The position numbers were made by a program, and so were the translations under genes. Shown here piece after piece: positions 1-8,579 of a DNA stretch of 41,839 bases. Origin of the DNA: an uncultured Collinsella sp. GTDB taxonomy: Bacteria > Actinomycetota > Coriobacteriia > Coriobacteriales > Coriobacteriaceae. The notes under the pieces are model-generated. The model was not told the origin of the DNA. It saw only the letters and a list, made by a program, of their open reading frames with translations, and ran no database searches. The stretch lies in contig CAUHHV010000021.1 of NCBI GenBank assembly GCA_959606065.1, positions 1-41,839 on the forward strand. The letters run 5' to 3'. Every line of letters starts with the position of its first letter. Position 1 is the first letter of the stretch.

Positions 1-331
1 CGTCGCGCACGTCCGGCAGGGCGCGCGCCGTGATGACCGACATCGAATACTCGATAAACGACTGCTTCATCTCGCGGCCGAACTCCGAAATCTGGAGCTG
101 GCCGCCGTTGATATCCTCGCCGGCCGAGGCGCCGCGGTCGACTTCGCCAAAGCTCTCCTCGAGCTCGGCGTCGTCGTCCTCTTCCTCATCATCATCGGCA
201 TCGGGGTTATAGGCGTCCGGATCGCCGTCCTCACCCTGCTCAGCGCGGGCAAGCAGGCGCTTCAGATCATCGGGCATGCCGGCGTCGCCGGCCTCGTCCA
301 TACCCTCGTTATTGTTGATATCGTCTGCCAC
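1..331 (-). CDS. gyrA: DNA gyrase subunit A, N-terminal part (gene runs off the window)
   Basis: This is the first 110 codons of the gyrase subunit that cuts and rejoins DNA; the catalytic tyrosine lies beyond the window edge. The start is a GTG at 331 behind a strong GGAGG. Residues 81-110 (ISEFGREMKQSF, then EYSMSVITARALPDVRD) are the usual GyrA N-terminal signature. In typical GyrA proteins that signature lies near residue 15-30. Here it follows an extension of roughly 68 residues that is strongly acidic, with a run of Asp/Glu at about residues 45-60. The gene lies 11 bp behind gyrB and must be co-transcribed with it. Identity is secure; the role of the acidic arm is unknown. Confidence 0.93.
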   Translation of the reverse strand, partial: MADDINNNEGMDEAGDAGMPDDLKRLLARAEQGEDGDPDAYNPDADDDEEEDDDAELEESFGEVDRGASAGEDINGGQLQISEFGREMKQSFIEYSMSVITARALPDVRD

Positions 332-342
332 GTTACCTCCTC

Positions 343-2373
343 TTAAGCGTCAAGGAATCGTGCATCATGTGCATGTTTTTCAATGTACTCGCGGCGATAG
401 CCGACCTCGGAACCCATCAGCTCGCGCACGGCGCGGTCCGCCACCACGGCGTCCTCGATCGACACACGCTGCAGAATGCGGGTCTTGGGGTCCATCGTCG
501 TCGAGGCAAGCTGCTTGGGGTCCATCTCGCCCAGGCCCTTGTAGCGCTGGACGGTATAGCCCTTGCGCTTCTTGGTGATCTTGCCGTCCTTGGCCTTGCC
601 GTCCTCGTCGTTGTCGTCGGGGTTCAGGCCCAGACTCTGGATGGTGTCGCGCAGGATCTCGTCTTCGGGCTGGCGGCCGTTGGGATACACGTAGTGGATC
701 TTGTTGCGCACCTTAATGCCAAAGATGGGCGGGCAGGCAACATAGACGTAGCCGGCATCGATCAGCGGACGCATGTACTTGTAGAAGAACGTCAGCAGCA
801 GGATGCGGATATGCGCACCGTCGACGTCTGCATCGGTCATGATGATGATCTTGTGGTAGCGCGCCTTGGTGATATCGAAGTCGCCGCCGTCGCCGGCACT
901 CGTCGTGACGCCGCAGCCGATCGCGGTAATCAGCGACTGGATGGTGTCGCTCGAGAACGCGCGATGGTCACCAACGCGTTCGACGTTCAGAATCTTGCCG
1001 CGCAGGGGCAGAATCGCCTGGATGTCTCGGCGACGGCCGTCCTTGGCCGAACCGCCTGCCGAGTCGCCCTCTACGATGAAGAGCTCGGTCAGCTCGGCAT
1101 CGCGCACTGAGCAGTCAGCGAGCTTACCGGGCAGGGACGCCGTCTCGAGCAGGCTCTTGCGGCGGGTCGCCTCGCGCGCCTTGCGGGCGGCGTTGCGCGC
1201 CTTGCAGGCCTGTTGCGCCTTCTTGACGATCTCGCGGGCGGGCTTGGGATGCTCCTCCAAGTAATCGGCGAGGCCGTCGGTCACGATCTTGAGCGTGAGC
1301 GCGCGCATATAGGAGCTACCGAGCTTGGCCTTGGTCTGCCCCTCAAACTGCGGATCGGGCAGCTTGACCGAGATAACGGCCGAAAGGCCCTCGCGCACAT
1401 CGTCGCCGGTCAGGTTGGCGTCTTTTTCCTTGAGCAGGTTCTGTTTGCGCGCGTAGTCGTTGATCACGCGGGTGAGCGCGGTGCGGAAGCCCTCAAGGTG
1501 CATGCCGCCCTCGGGAGTGTAGATGTCGTTGGCAAACGACATGACGTTCTCGCCGTAGCCGCTATTCCACTGCAGGGAAACCTCGACCTCGCCCATCTTG
1601 GCCACGGGAGCGTCCGGGTCCGATTTGCCCTCGATGTAGATGGGCTCCTTAAAGGCCTCGGGGACGTCCTTGCCCTCGTTGAGGAACTTGACGAAGTCGA
1701 TGATGCCGCCCTCGTAGCAAAACTCCTCCACGTGGGGAGTCGCCTCGCGCTCGTCGGTCAGCACGATCTTGAGGTTCTTATTGAGGAACGCTGTCTCCTG
1801 CAGACGGTTGTGCAGCGTATCGAAATCGTAGATGCAGGTCTCGAAAATCTCGTCGTCGGGCCAAAAGGTGACGGTGGTGCCCGTCGAATCCGAGGTGCCC
1901 ACGACCTCCATCTTCTTGACGGTCTTGCCGCGCGAGAACTCCATCTCGTAGGTGTTGCCATCGCGACGAACCTGAACGACCACGCGCTTGGACAGTGCGT
2001 TGACGACGGAGATGCCTACGCCGTGCAGGCCGCCCGAGACCTTATAGGCCGAGTTATCGAACTTACCGCCGGCGTGCAAGATCGTCATAACGACCTCGAG
2101 CGTCGGGATCTTTTTAACAGGGTGCTCGTCGACGGGGATGCCGCGCCCGTTGTCGACGACCGTGATGGAGTTGTCGGCGTGGACCGTCACCTGGATCTCG
2201 GTGCAGAAACCGGCCATGGCCTCGTCGACGGAGTTGTCAACGATCTCCCACACCAGGTGATGCAGACCGCTGGCGCTCGTCGAGCCGATATACATGCCCG
2301 GGCGCTTACGAACGGCCTCGAGACCTTCGAGAATCTTAATCTCGCCGCCATCGTAATCGTTTTCGTTTGCCAC
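343..2373 (-). CDS. gyrB: DNA gyrase subunit B
   Basis: ATPase subunit of gyrase, which introduces negative supercoils ahead of the replication fork. The protein has 676 residues from a GTG start at 2373, with GAAGGAGG just upstream. A longer reading from a TTG at 2391 would place that ribosome site inside the gene, so it is less likely. The N-terminal GHKL ATPase domain shows EIVDNSVDEA, DNGRGIPVD and GGLHGVGISVVNALS. The TOPRIM part shows EGDSAGGSAKDGRRR and the metal-binding DADVDGAHI. QRYKGLGEM near the C-terminus is typical. Length and motifs are normal. gyrA follows after 11 bp. Confidence 0.97.
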   Translation of the reverse strand: MANENDYDGGEIKILEGLEAVRKRPGMYIGSTSASGLHHLVWEIVDNSVDEAMAGFCTEIQVTVHADNSITVVDNGRGIPVDEHPVKKIPTLEVVMTILHAGGKFDNSAYKVSGGLHGVGISVVNALSKRVVVQVRRDGNTYEMEFSRGKTVKKMEVVGTSDSTGTTVTFWPDDEIFETCIYDFDTLHNRLQETAFLNKNLKIVLTDEREATPHVEEFCYEGGIIDFVKFLNEGKDVPEAFKEPIYIEGKSDPDAPVAKMGEVEVSLQWNSGYGENVMSFANDIYTPEGGMHLEGFRTALTRVINDYARKQNLLKEKDANLTGDDVREGLSAVISVKLPDPQFEGQTKAKLGSSYMRALTLKIVTDGLADYLEEHPKPAREIVKKAQQACKARNAARKAREATRRKSLLETASLPGKLADCSVRDAELTELFIVEGDSAGGSAKDGRRRDIQAILPLRGKILNVERVGDHRAFSSDTIQSLITAIGCGVTTSAGDGGDFDITKARYHKIIIMTDADVDGAHIRILLLTFFYKYMRPLIDAGYVYVACPPIFGIKVRNKIHYVYPNGRQPEDEILRDTIQSLGLNPDDNDEDGKAKDGKITKKRKGYTVQRYKGLGEMDPKQLASTTMDPKTRILQRVSIEDAVVADRAVRELMGSEVGYRREYIEKHAHDARFLDA

Positions 2374-2422
2374 ACGTCCTCCTTCAGTCAAGAAAATGTG
2401 TACAGCCTTACTAGTTTATCGT

Positions 2423-2452
2423 AAAAAAATACCCTCGGGACCGAGGGTATTT
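2423..2452 (-). terminator. Intrinsic terminator of the dnaA-dnaN-recF-dciA operon
   Basis: An inverted repeat (stem arms about 2427-2438 and 2441-2452, core ACCCTCGG/CCGAGGGT) is followed, in the leftward direction, by seven T residues. It lies 27 bp beyond the dciA stop and before gyrB, so it separates the dciA transcript from gyrBA. Confidence 0.85.
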
Positions 2453-2478
2453 GGCTCTACAAGGCCACCAGATGCGAT

Positions 2479-3042
2479 TTAAGGCTCTTTTTTGCTTTGC
2501 ACGCCCTTGGCCCACTCGGCACTGGCTCTCATGGCATTCTCGAGGGCCTCGCGCAGTTTTTGGTCTTCGATGGGCGCCACTTGGCGCTCAATCTCGGTGC
2601 GCTCGGCCTCACTTAGGTCGGCATGCGGGGCCGGCGGTCGCTCGGTCGTCGCCGGGCGCAGGCGCTCCTTGGCGGCGGGCGGCGTGTGACCGGGCGCGGT
2701 GGTTTTGAACACCAGGCCGTCCACATGCGCACCGGCGCGCTCCATGCGCGCGCGGATGATCTCGCGCAACAGCGTCATTTCCTGCGTCCACGAGGGCGAG
2801 TCGAGATACACCAGCAGCTCATTGGACTCGGGCAGGTAGCGCAGTCCCGTCACATGCCGCCCCTCGCGCGTGCCCGAGCACACCGCGTTCCATGCGCGAT
2901 AGACCGTGCGCGACTCCTCGGCGGCCTCCATCTGCGCACGGCGCTTAGGCGTTGCAGCCGCCAGGATGCGCTGGCGCTCTGCGTTCAAAAACCCGCTGAA
3001 GGCGACTGTCTCGCTCTCGCGCTCGTAATTAGCACGTCTCAC
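2479..3042 (-). CDS. dciA: DciA-like DUF721 protein (replicative helicase loader family)
   Basis: A protein of 187 residues from a GTG start, in the standard slot between recF and gyrB. Residues about 45-115 carry the DUF721 pattern: a conserved Trp (YRAWNAVCSG), then LLVYLDSPSWTQEM and a closing VDGLVFKT strand. The C-terminal third is charged and rich in Pro, Ala and Glu, and probably flexible. DciA proteins help load the DnaB helicase in bacteria that lack DnaC or DnaI; the role here is inferred from the family and position. The start overlaps the end of recF by 14 bp, implying translational coupling. Confidence 0.85.
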   Translation of the reverse strand: MRRANYERESETVAFSGFLNAERQRILAAATPKRRAQMEAAEESRTVYRAWNAVCSGTREGRHVTGLRYLPESNELLVYLDSPSWTQEMTLLREIIRARMERAGAHVDGLVFKTTAPGHTPPAAKERLRPATTERPPAPHADLSEAERTEIERQVAPIEDQKLREALENAMRASAEWAKGVQSKKEP

Positions 3043-4135
3043 CCATGCTCACCACCTTGGCTCGATCAAGCAGGTCATCGGTAAAGTACCCCAGGTTGGT
3101 CGTAGTTATGACCGTCTGGATATCATCGCCGATCAGCCGCAGGAAAGCGCCGCGACGCTCGCCGTCGAGCTCGCTCATCACGTCGTCCAAAAGCAGCAGT
3201 GGGGCGGTGCCCAGGACATCGCGAGCCACGGCAACCTCGGCCACCTTCCAGGACAGCACCAGCGTGCGCTGCTGTCCTTGGCTGGCAAATGAACGGGCGG
3301 AGCGACCCGCCACGGTAAACTCAATCTCGTCGCGATGCGGTCCCACCAACGTCACGCCGCGGCGAATTTCCTCGTCGGCATGCTCGTCAAGGGCGGCCAG
3401 CATGCGCTCGTACGCCCAACCCTTCAGCTCTTCGCGATCCTCGACCTGGGGCAAAGCCCCCAGCGTGGACGCATAGGTCACGTTGGCGGCCTCACCTGAC
3501 GCTACTTGCCCGTAGGCAGTGTGCACATGGCCCGCCAGCCGGTCGAGCAGAGCCAACCGGTGCACGAGCAGGGCCGAGCCCGCGCGGGCAATCGAATCGT
3601 TCCACGCGCCGAGCATCTCGCGGCAGCACCAGGTCTCCTTGAGCAGGGCGTTACGCTGGGTCACGCAGCGCCCATAGGTGCTCGCAAGATCGGCATAGCG
3701 TGCGCTCAGTTGCATGCCAAAGTCATCGAGGGCGGCGCGGCGCACACTGGCGCCACGCTTAACCATGTCCAGATGGTCGGGGCAAAACAGCACGCTCGGA
3801 AGAACCCCGCGCGCACCGGCGGCAGAGCATCTCTTGCCGTTGCGGCTAAACGAGCGCTTACCGTCCTCCGCGCTCAATCCCATATCAAGCACGCGGCCGT
3901 CGCCCTCGAGCCTCAGCTCGATCTTGCACGAGCCCACGCCGTCATGGACGAGCTCGGCTGCGGTCGGATGCCTAAACGAGGCGCCGCTCGTCAGCAGCTG
4001 CAGCGCCTCTATGAGATTGGTCTTTCCCGCCGCGTTGGGTCCCGCAAGTATCGTCACGCCCTCGTCCAGGGCAAGGTGATAGCTATCGAAGCTGCGGTAG
4101 TGCGCGACGGAAAGATCGCGGGCGAACATGGTCAT
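3029..4135 (-). CDS. recF: DNA replication and repair protein RecF
   Basis: An SMC-like ATPase of 368 residues that helps load RecA on gapped DNA at stalled forks. Walker A is GPNAAGKTNLIEAL near residue 32. The ABC-type signature and Walker B are at the C-terminus (FASQGQQRTLVLSWK, then LLLLDDVMSELDGERR). Two ATG codons six bases apart (4135 and 4129) could start it, and neither has a good ribosome site. dnaN ends only 9 bp upstream, so coupling is likely. Normal length for the family. Confidence 0.96.
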   Translation of the reverse strand: MTMFARDLSVAHYRSFDSYHLALDEGVTILAGPNAAGKTNLIEALQLLTSGASFRHPTAAELVHDGVGSCKIELRLEGDGRVLDMGLSAEDGKRSFSRNGKRCSAAGARGVLPSVLFCPDHLDMVKRGASVRRAALDDFGMQLSARYADLASTYGRCVTQRNALLKETWCCREMLGAWNDSIARAGSALLVHRLALLDRLAGHVHTAYGQVASGEAANVTYASTLGALPQVEDREELKGWAYERMLAALDEHADEEIRRGVTLVGPHRDEIEFTVAGRSARSFASQGQQRTLVLSWKVAEVAVARDVLGTAPLLLLDDVMSELDGERRGAFLRLIGDDIQTVITTTNLGYFTDDLLDRAKVVSMGETC

Positions 4136-4144
4136 GGCGCAGCG

Positions 4145-5248
4145 CTAGATGCGGACCGGCATGACCAGGTACAGGTAGTTGATCTTGTCGTAGGACTTAA
4201 AGATGCCCGCCTGCGAGTAGCTCTTGAGCTCCAGCGTGATCTCCTTCTCCTTGGACAGGGCATTGAGGCAGCCGAAGATGTAGTGGTAGTTGAAGGCGAT
4301 GGTACCCGACTCGCCCTCGGCCTCGACATCGATCGTCTCCTGCGCAAGGTCCTGGTCATTGGAAATGGAGGACAGGCCCATCTGCCCGTTCTCGACATCG
4401 ATCTCGAACTTGACGGCGGGGTTGGCGCTCGCGATAACGGCCACGCGCTTGAGGGCGGCGTTAAAGGCGGCGACGTCGATCTTGACGCTCGTCACGCACG
4501 AATCGGGGATGAGCTGCTTGTAGTTGGGGTACACGCCCTCGATGCGACGCGACACGTAGGTGGTGTTGCCGGCCTCGAAGACGACCTGGGTGTCGGTAGC
4601 CCCGATCATGATGGTCGCTTGGCTGGCCATGATGTTCAGCGCGTCGTTAAAGGCGTCAGCCGGAACGTTGAGCTCAAAGGAGCCCTCGAGGGTCGAGGTC
4701 TCGACCTGCGTATCGCACACGGCCAAGCGGAAGGAATCGGTCGCTACCAGGCGTACGGTGTTGTTCTCGACCTTCATGTGCACGCCGCCCAGGATGGGGC
4801 GAGCCTTGTCGGTCGAGGTGACGCGCCACACGCGGCCGACCATTTCGGACAAGACATCGGTCGGCAGCTCCACGGCACTCTCGATGGCATAGGCCGGAAA
4901 CTCGGGGAAGTCATTGGCATCGAGTGTGTTCAGGCGGAAAGAGCTCTTCTCGCAACCAATCAGCACCTGGCGCTCGGACAGCTCAAAGGTGACCGGGGCA
5001 TCGGGGAGGGTCTTGGTGATATTGGAGAGCATCTTACAGGGAATAACCATCTCGCCCTCTTCTTCGACATGCGCCGCGATGCGATGACGGATCGAGATGG
5101 TGTAGTTAGAGGTCTGGAATTCCAAGATGCCGTCTTGGGCCTTAACGAGCACGCCCGACAGGATGGGGAGGGTGGATGCCGAAGCGACACCCTTCATAAC
5201 GACGCCGATGGCTTGTGTAAGCGAGCTCTGGCTGACGGTGAACTTCAT
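4145..5248 (-). CDS. dnaN: DNA polymerase III sliding clamp (beta subunit)
   Basis: The ring-shaped processivity clamp of the replicative polymerase, 367 residues and of full length. It starts MKFTVSQSSL and ends with the typical YLVMPVRI. Internal clamp landmarks include SGVLVKAQDG, FRLAVCDTQ and GVYPNYKQLIP. The ATG at 5248 has AGAAAGG about 11 bp upstream, a somewhat long spacing. It is read leftward away from the dnaA-dnaN intergenic lobe of the origin. Confidence 0.98.
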   Translation of the reverse strand: MKFTVSQSSLTQAIGVVMKGVASASTLPILSGVLVKAQDGILEFQTSNYTISIRHRIAAHVEEEGEMVIPCKMLSNITKTLPDAPVTFELSERQVLIGCEKSSFRLNTLDANDFPEFPAYAIESAVELPTDVLSEMVGRVWRVTSTDKARPILGGVHMKVENNTVRLVATDSFRLAVCDTQVETSTLEGSFELNVPADAFNDALNIMASQATIMIGATDTQVVFEAGNTTYVSRRIEGVYPNYKQLIPDSCVTSVKIDVAAFNAALKRVAVIASANPAVKFEIDVENGQMGLSSISNDQDLAQETIDVEAEGESGTIAFNYHYIFGCLNALSKEKEITLELKSYSQAGIFKSYDKINYLYLVMPVRI

Positions 5249-5486
5249 CTTTTAATACCTTTCTATAGATATAAATATCTTAATAATAGTAATAGCACTG
5301 ACGAAACTGTTGATTACTCCCAAAGACGCAGGTCAGACCCAGAAAGAGAATCGACAGCAACCTGTGTGCAACAGGGGTGGTTTTCCACGTTCAAAACCTG
5401 CGCAAAACTTTTCATCACCGCGGGTTGGGTTTTAGACACCTTATGCCCGTGGTTTCGACAAGTTTTCAACAGGTGTCTCTATTTCC
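5249..5486. other. oriC, dnaA-dnaN lobe
   Basis: Non-coding DNA between dnaN and dnaA. The side next to dnaN is very AT-rich (about 5249-5300) and is the likely unwinding element. Box-like 9-mers follow: 5308-5316 (TAATCAACA on the minus strand), 5363-5371 (TTGCACACA on the minus strand), 5381-5389 (TTTTCCACG), 5409-5417 (TTTTCATCA) and 5462-5470 (TTTTCAACA). The 14-mer AGTTTTCAACAGGT at 5461-5474 recurs in inverse orientation twice in the second lobe at 8.6-8.7 kb. Origin function is inferred from gene context, repeats and the strand switch. Confidence 0.8.
5281..5295 (+). promoter_or_regulatory. Candidate DnaA-trio array
   Basis: TAATAATAGTAATAG reads as five consecutive triplets of the form [T/A]A[G/A]. 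This is the DnaA-trio pattern through which DnaA is thought to load on single-stranded origin DNA. Its 3' end faces the box cluster and its 5' end leads into the AT-rich stretch, as in described bacterial origins. A weak box (5308-5316) lies 12 bp away. Confidence 0.55.
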
Positions 5487-7211
5487 CTACGAGCGCAGTG
5501 TAATTTTATCGCGCAGCGACTTGAGGTCTTCGGTGACGGTGCGGTCTTCCTGGATCATCTTCTGGACCTTTTTGTAGCTCGTGCTGACGGTCGAGTGGTT
5601 GCGGTTGCCAAATTCGGCGCCCACCGCCGTGGTCGTCATCTCGCACATCTCGATGGCCAGATAGATGGCAATATGGCGTGCTTTGGCGATATTGGCGTTG
5701 CGACGCGGGCCGATGAGCTCCTCGTGCGTCACGCCGTACTGCTCTTCGATGACGGACTGAACCGTCTGGACGTTGATCTTTTTGGCCGATGTGTCGAAGT
5801 ACTGGCTGGCGATGGCGTCGATATCGTCAAAGGTGAGCTCCCCGCCCTCGCGCTCGCGGTCGCCCGCCTCGCCGGCGCAGCGCTCGCAAAAGCTCTCGAG
5901 TTCGCGGATGTTGGTGCCCGAGACCTCGGCCATGTGTTTAAAGTGCTCGTCGGTCAGGTGCCCGCCGTCGCCCCCATAGGCCGCCAGCAGCGAGTCGTCG
6001 CCTGCCTCGGGAGCGGCGACGATGGTGTTCTCGTAATAGCGCTGCAAGATCTTGTATTTCATCTCGTAGCTGGGCTCTGCGACCAAGCAGAGCATGCCGG
6101 CGTTGAAGCGGCTGGTCAGACGCTCGTCCATGCTCAGGTCCTTGGGGGCGCGGTCTGCCGCGATGACGACCTTCTTGTTGTTGCGGATGAACTCGTCCAT
6201 GAGCTGGAAAAAGTAGTCCACGCTCGCGCGCTTGCCGATGATGTTTTGGATGTCATCGATGATGAGCACGTCCACGCCGTGGTATGCCTGCATGATGGGG
6301 GCGTTGCTCTTCTTTTGGCGGTCGAACTCGGTCATCAGGTCGTCCAGATATGCCTGGGAGTTGGCATACTTGACCTTGATCTCGGGCGACTTCTCGGCGA
6401 GCTCGTTTTTGATGGCAAGCAGCAGGTGCGTCTTGCCCAGGCCCGATTTGCCGTAGATGAACAGTGATGTGCACGTGCCGCGCTCGTCCGCGAGGGCGGC
6501 AAACTTGAGTGCCGAGCGATAGGCATGGCTGTTCTCGGGGCCGTAGACAAAGTTCTCAAAGGTAAATTTTGAGTTCGCGGCGAGCGGGGCTCCATCCGCA
6601 TTCTGCTCGGCCGGTACGGTCGGTGCCGGCATGGGTGAAGCGGGGGTCGCAGCTTGCGTGGACTTAGTCGGCGCTCCGCCCTTCATCTGGTTCATCATGC
6701 GACGAAAATCATCGGCCGAGAGCGTGTTCTTGATTGCAATGCCCGAATCCGCGCCCGCCGCTGCGTCGTGAGCGATAGGCATGTGCGTGACGGGTGCGTT
6801 CGTTGACGTCGCCGCCGCGGTCGGCAACGGTGCCATGGTTTCACGGGAAACATCGCCGTGCTGGTGCTCGATTGTCGGCACGTCGCCTGCGGAGGCCGGC
6901 ACCGCCGGGGAGGCAGCGGGAGCCGCGGCGGGCGCCGTCGCAGCAGCGGATTCGGCCGTTGCGCCTTGCGGTGCCGCGATATCGAGCGCGATCGGCGCAA
7001 AGGCGATTTCTTCCAGATAGGCCTCAATGGTCGGCTGATGCTTTTTGAGCTGCGCGATGGCAAAGCGCGAGGGGGCCTCGATCGTGAGCGTATCTTCGGT
7101 TAGGCTTATGGCGCGCGATTGCCCCAGCATGTTGATGAGGCGTGCATCTTGGCCGTCGCGCTGGCAAAAGGCGATGGCATCCCCCAGGATGATGCTTGCT
7201 TCCTCGTCCAC
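5487..7211 (-). CDS. dnaA: Chromosomal replication initiator DnaA, with altered DNA-binding signature
   Basis: The ATP-dependent initiator that binds and opens oriC. The protein has 574 residues from a GTG start preceded by GGGAGAG. Domain I (about 1-85) is followed by a long Ala/Pro/Thr-rich domain II (about 90-215), which makes the protein longer than the common 450-500. The AAA+ domain shows FIYGKSGLGKTHLL (Walker A), VLIIDDIQNI (Walker B) and SRFNAGM (sensor). Domain IV ends with GNRNHSTVSTSYKKV where most DnaA proteins have GGRDHTTV followed by a variable helix. The Gly, Asp and first Thr are thus Asn, Asn and Ser, at positions known from E. coli to contact the box. A GHKL/winged-helix gene lies 15 bp upstream in the same direction. 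Confidence 0.96.
   Translation of the reverse strand: MDEEASIILGDAIAFCQRDGQDARLINMLGQSRAISLTEDTLTIEAPSRFAIAQLKKHQPTIEAYLEEIAFAPIALDIAAPQGATAESAAATAPAAAPAASPAVPASAGDVPTIEHQHGDVSRETMAPLPTAAATSTNAPVTHMPIAHDAAAGADSGIAIKNTLSADDFRRMMNQMKGGAPTKSTQAATPASPMPAPTVPAEQNADGAPLAANSKFTFENFVYGPENSHAYRSALKFAALADERGTCTSLFIYGKSGLGKTHLLLAIKNELAEKSPEIKVKYANSQAYLDDLMTEFDRQKKSNAPIMQAYHGVDVLIIDDIQNIIGKRASVDYFFQLMDEFIRNNKKVVIAADRAPKDLSMDERLTSRFNAGMLCLVAEPSYEMKYKILQRYYENTIVAAPEAGDDSLLAAYGGDGGHLTDEHFKHMAEVSGTNIRELESFCERCAGEAGDREREGGELTFDDIDAIASQYFDTSAKKINVQTVQSVIEEQYGVTHEELIGPRRNANIAKARHIAIYLAIEMCEMTTTAVGAEFGNRNHSTVSTSYKKVQKMIQEDRTVTEDLKSLRDKITLRS
6837..6852 (+). promoter_or_regulatory. Near-match to parS inside dnaA
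   Basis: GGTTTCACGGGAAACA matches the parS 16-mer at 14 of 16 positions. It lies in the flexible domain II coding part of dnaA, where protein constraint is low. One mismatch (T to G) is in the central CACGTG, so binding may be weak; chance is possible. Confidence 0.25.
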
Positions 7212-7226
7212 TATCTCTCCCGTTCT

Positions 7227-8579
7227 TTAGCTCTGAGCTCGCACGCGAGCGGCGCCGAGTTCGGTCAGATGGTATTTCTGGCCATGCTTGATGACCAAGC
7301 CGGCCTGCGCCAAGTCATTGAGCGTGCGTGACCAAGTGGGGGCCGAGTTTCCAAACGCCCTCGCCAGATCGGTAGCACCGCACGCTTGATTTTGCGCCAG
7401 ATAGCCCAGCGCGGCGTTGCCGCGATCGCTTACGAACACGTCCGGTTGTGGCTGCGCATACTGATTTGCTGCATTAGGATACATCATTTGAGCTGCTGGT
7501 TGTTGAGAACTCTGCATCGGCGGCATTTGCTGTTGAAAACTTTGAGGCCACTGTTGGTAAGGCTGCGGAGGCATCTGCTGGGCCCAGGGGTTGTACTGCT
7601 GCTGCGGCATCTGCTGGTACGGCTGCTGATATCCCTGCTGGTACTGCTGCGGGAACTGCTGGCCATACCCCAGTGGCTGCATCTGCTGATATGGATATCC
7701 CTGTTGGTACGGCTGATATCCCATTTGCTGGCCACCCGGTGCCCCCGTCGCCTGCTGCATTGCTGCTGCATCCTGATCCGCCAGCGGCATGGCCTCTGGC
7801 ACGTTTGGCGGCATCGACATCGACGCCGCCTGGGACTCTTGTGTAGGAAGCATTCCGGGCTGCTGCATCTGTCCCACGCGGGGCTGCATCTGTTGCGTTG
7901 CCATGGGCTGCTGCGCAAAAGCTCCCGGCAGGGGATATGCGGACTGCTCCGTCTCGGGCCGCACGGCAGCACCGCGCCCGCCGGCGCGTTCGATTTCCTG
8001 CACGCGTTTAGGATCCAGGCTTACCGTAACCACGGTGCCGTTGCCCATGTTGTCCTCGATGGACACGGCCCCGCCGGCGTTTTCCAAATACTCCTGCACC
8101 ATGGGAAACCCTGCTCCGGTTCCACGGATATAGCGCTTCATCTTGCTGTTTGCGCTGGTAACGCCAAAGTCGAAAGCGCGCTCCTTGTCGTCGATGCCGG
8201 GTCCTTGATCAGCAAAGCGGATGGTGTCTCCGCCGTCCAGAATCGAGATGATGGGCTCGGCAAAGTGCGCGTGGATAAAGTTTTCGACAATCTCGCGGAT
8301 GACCATGAGCGAGATATGGCCACCTTGTTCTTTCATGCACTGGTAGACGGTGTTGGTCGTCTCTTCCAAATACGTGCGGACATCTTGCGGATCAATGACG
8401 ATCACACGCGGTGTCGACAGCATGTCGTCATAGACGGCGATGCGCGCGGCGTACATGGCTTTTGGCGCCTGCGTGGTCGTCTGCTCGCCTTCCTCACGCT
8501 CTTCGCGCACGCCGGTGATGTGCTCGTTGTCGGGTGCCGGGTCTCCGGAATCGACCATGGTGTAAAAGTCGTCAGACAT
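7227..8579 (-). CDS. GHKL ATPase-domain protein with C-terminal winged helix, next to dnaA
   Basis: A 450-residue protein of unknown function. Residues about 60-195 form a GHKL ATPase fold like that of histidine kinases and anti-sigma factors: N box EIVENFIHAHF (E96, N100), G1 box DQGPGI (D124), G2 box GTGAGFPMVQEYL (153 onward). No phospho-accepting His domain, membrane segment or receiver is visible. Residues about 200-375 are extremely rich in Gln, Met, Pro and Tyr, with repeated QQYQQGYQQPYQQ-like runs. The last 65 residues look like a winged helix (DLARAFGNSAPTWSRTLNDLAQAGLVI). It is 15 bp upstream of dnaA in the same direction, so it is probably the first gene of the dnaA operon. A cytoplasmic ATP-dependent DNA-binding regulator is inferred. 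Confidence 0.8.
   Translation of the reverse strand: MSDDFYTMVDSGDPAPDNEHITGVREEREEGEQTTTQAPKAMYAARIAVYDDMLSTPRVIVIDPQDVRTYLEETTNTVYQCMKEQGGHISLMVIREIVENFIHAHFAEPIISILDGGDTIRFADQGPGIDDKERAFDFGVTSANSKMKRYIRGTGAGFPMVQEYLENAGGAVSIEDNMGNGTVVTVSLDPKRVQEIERAGGRGAAVRPETEQSAYPLPGAFAQQPMATQQMQPRVGQMQQPGMLPTQESQAASMSMPPNVPEAMPLADQDAAAMQQATGAPGGQQMGYQPYQQGYPYQQMQPLGYGQQFPQQYQQGYQQPYQQMPQQQYNPWAQQMPPQPYQQWPQSFQQQMPPMQSSQQPAAQMMYPNAANQYAQPQPDVFVSDRGNAALGYLAQNQACGATDLARAFGNSAPTWSRTLNDLAQAGLVIKHGQKYHLTELGAARVRAQS

Noticed and set aside
3506..5503. 665-codon rightward ORF opposite recF and dnaN
   Set aside because: It is antisense to two conserved genes and runs into the origin; a codon-bias shadow.
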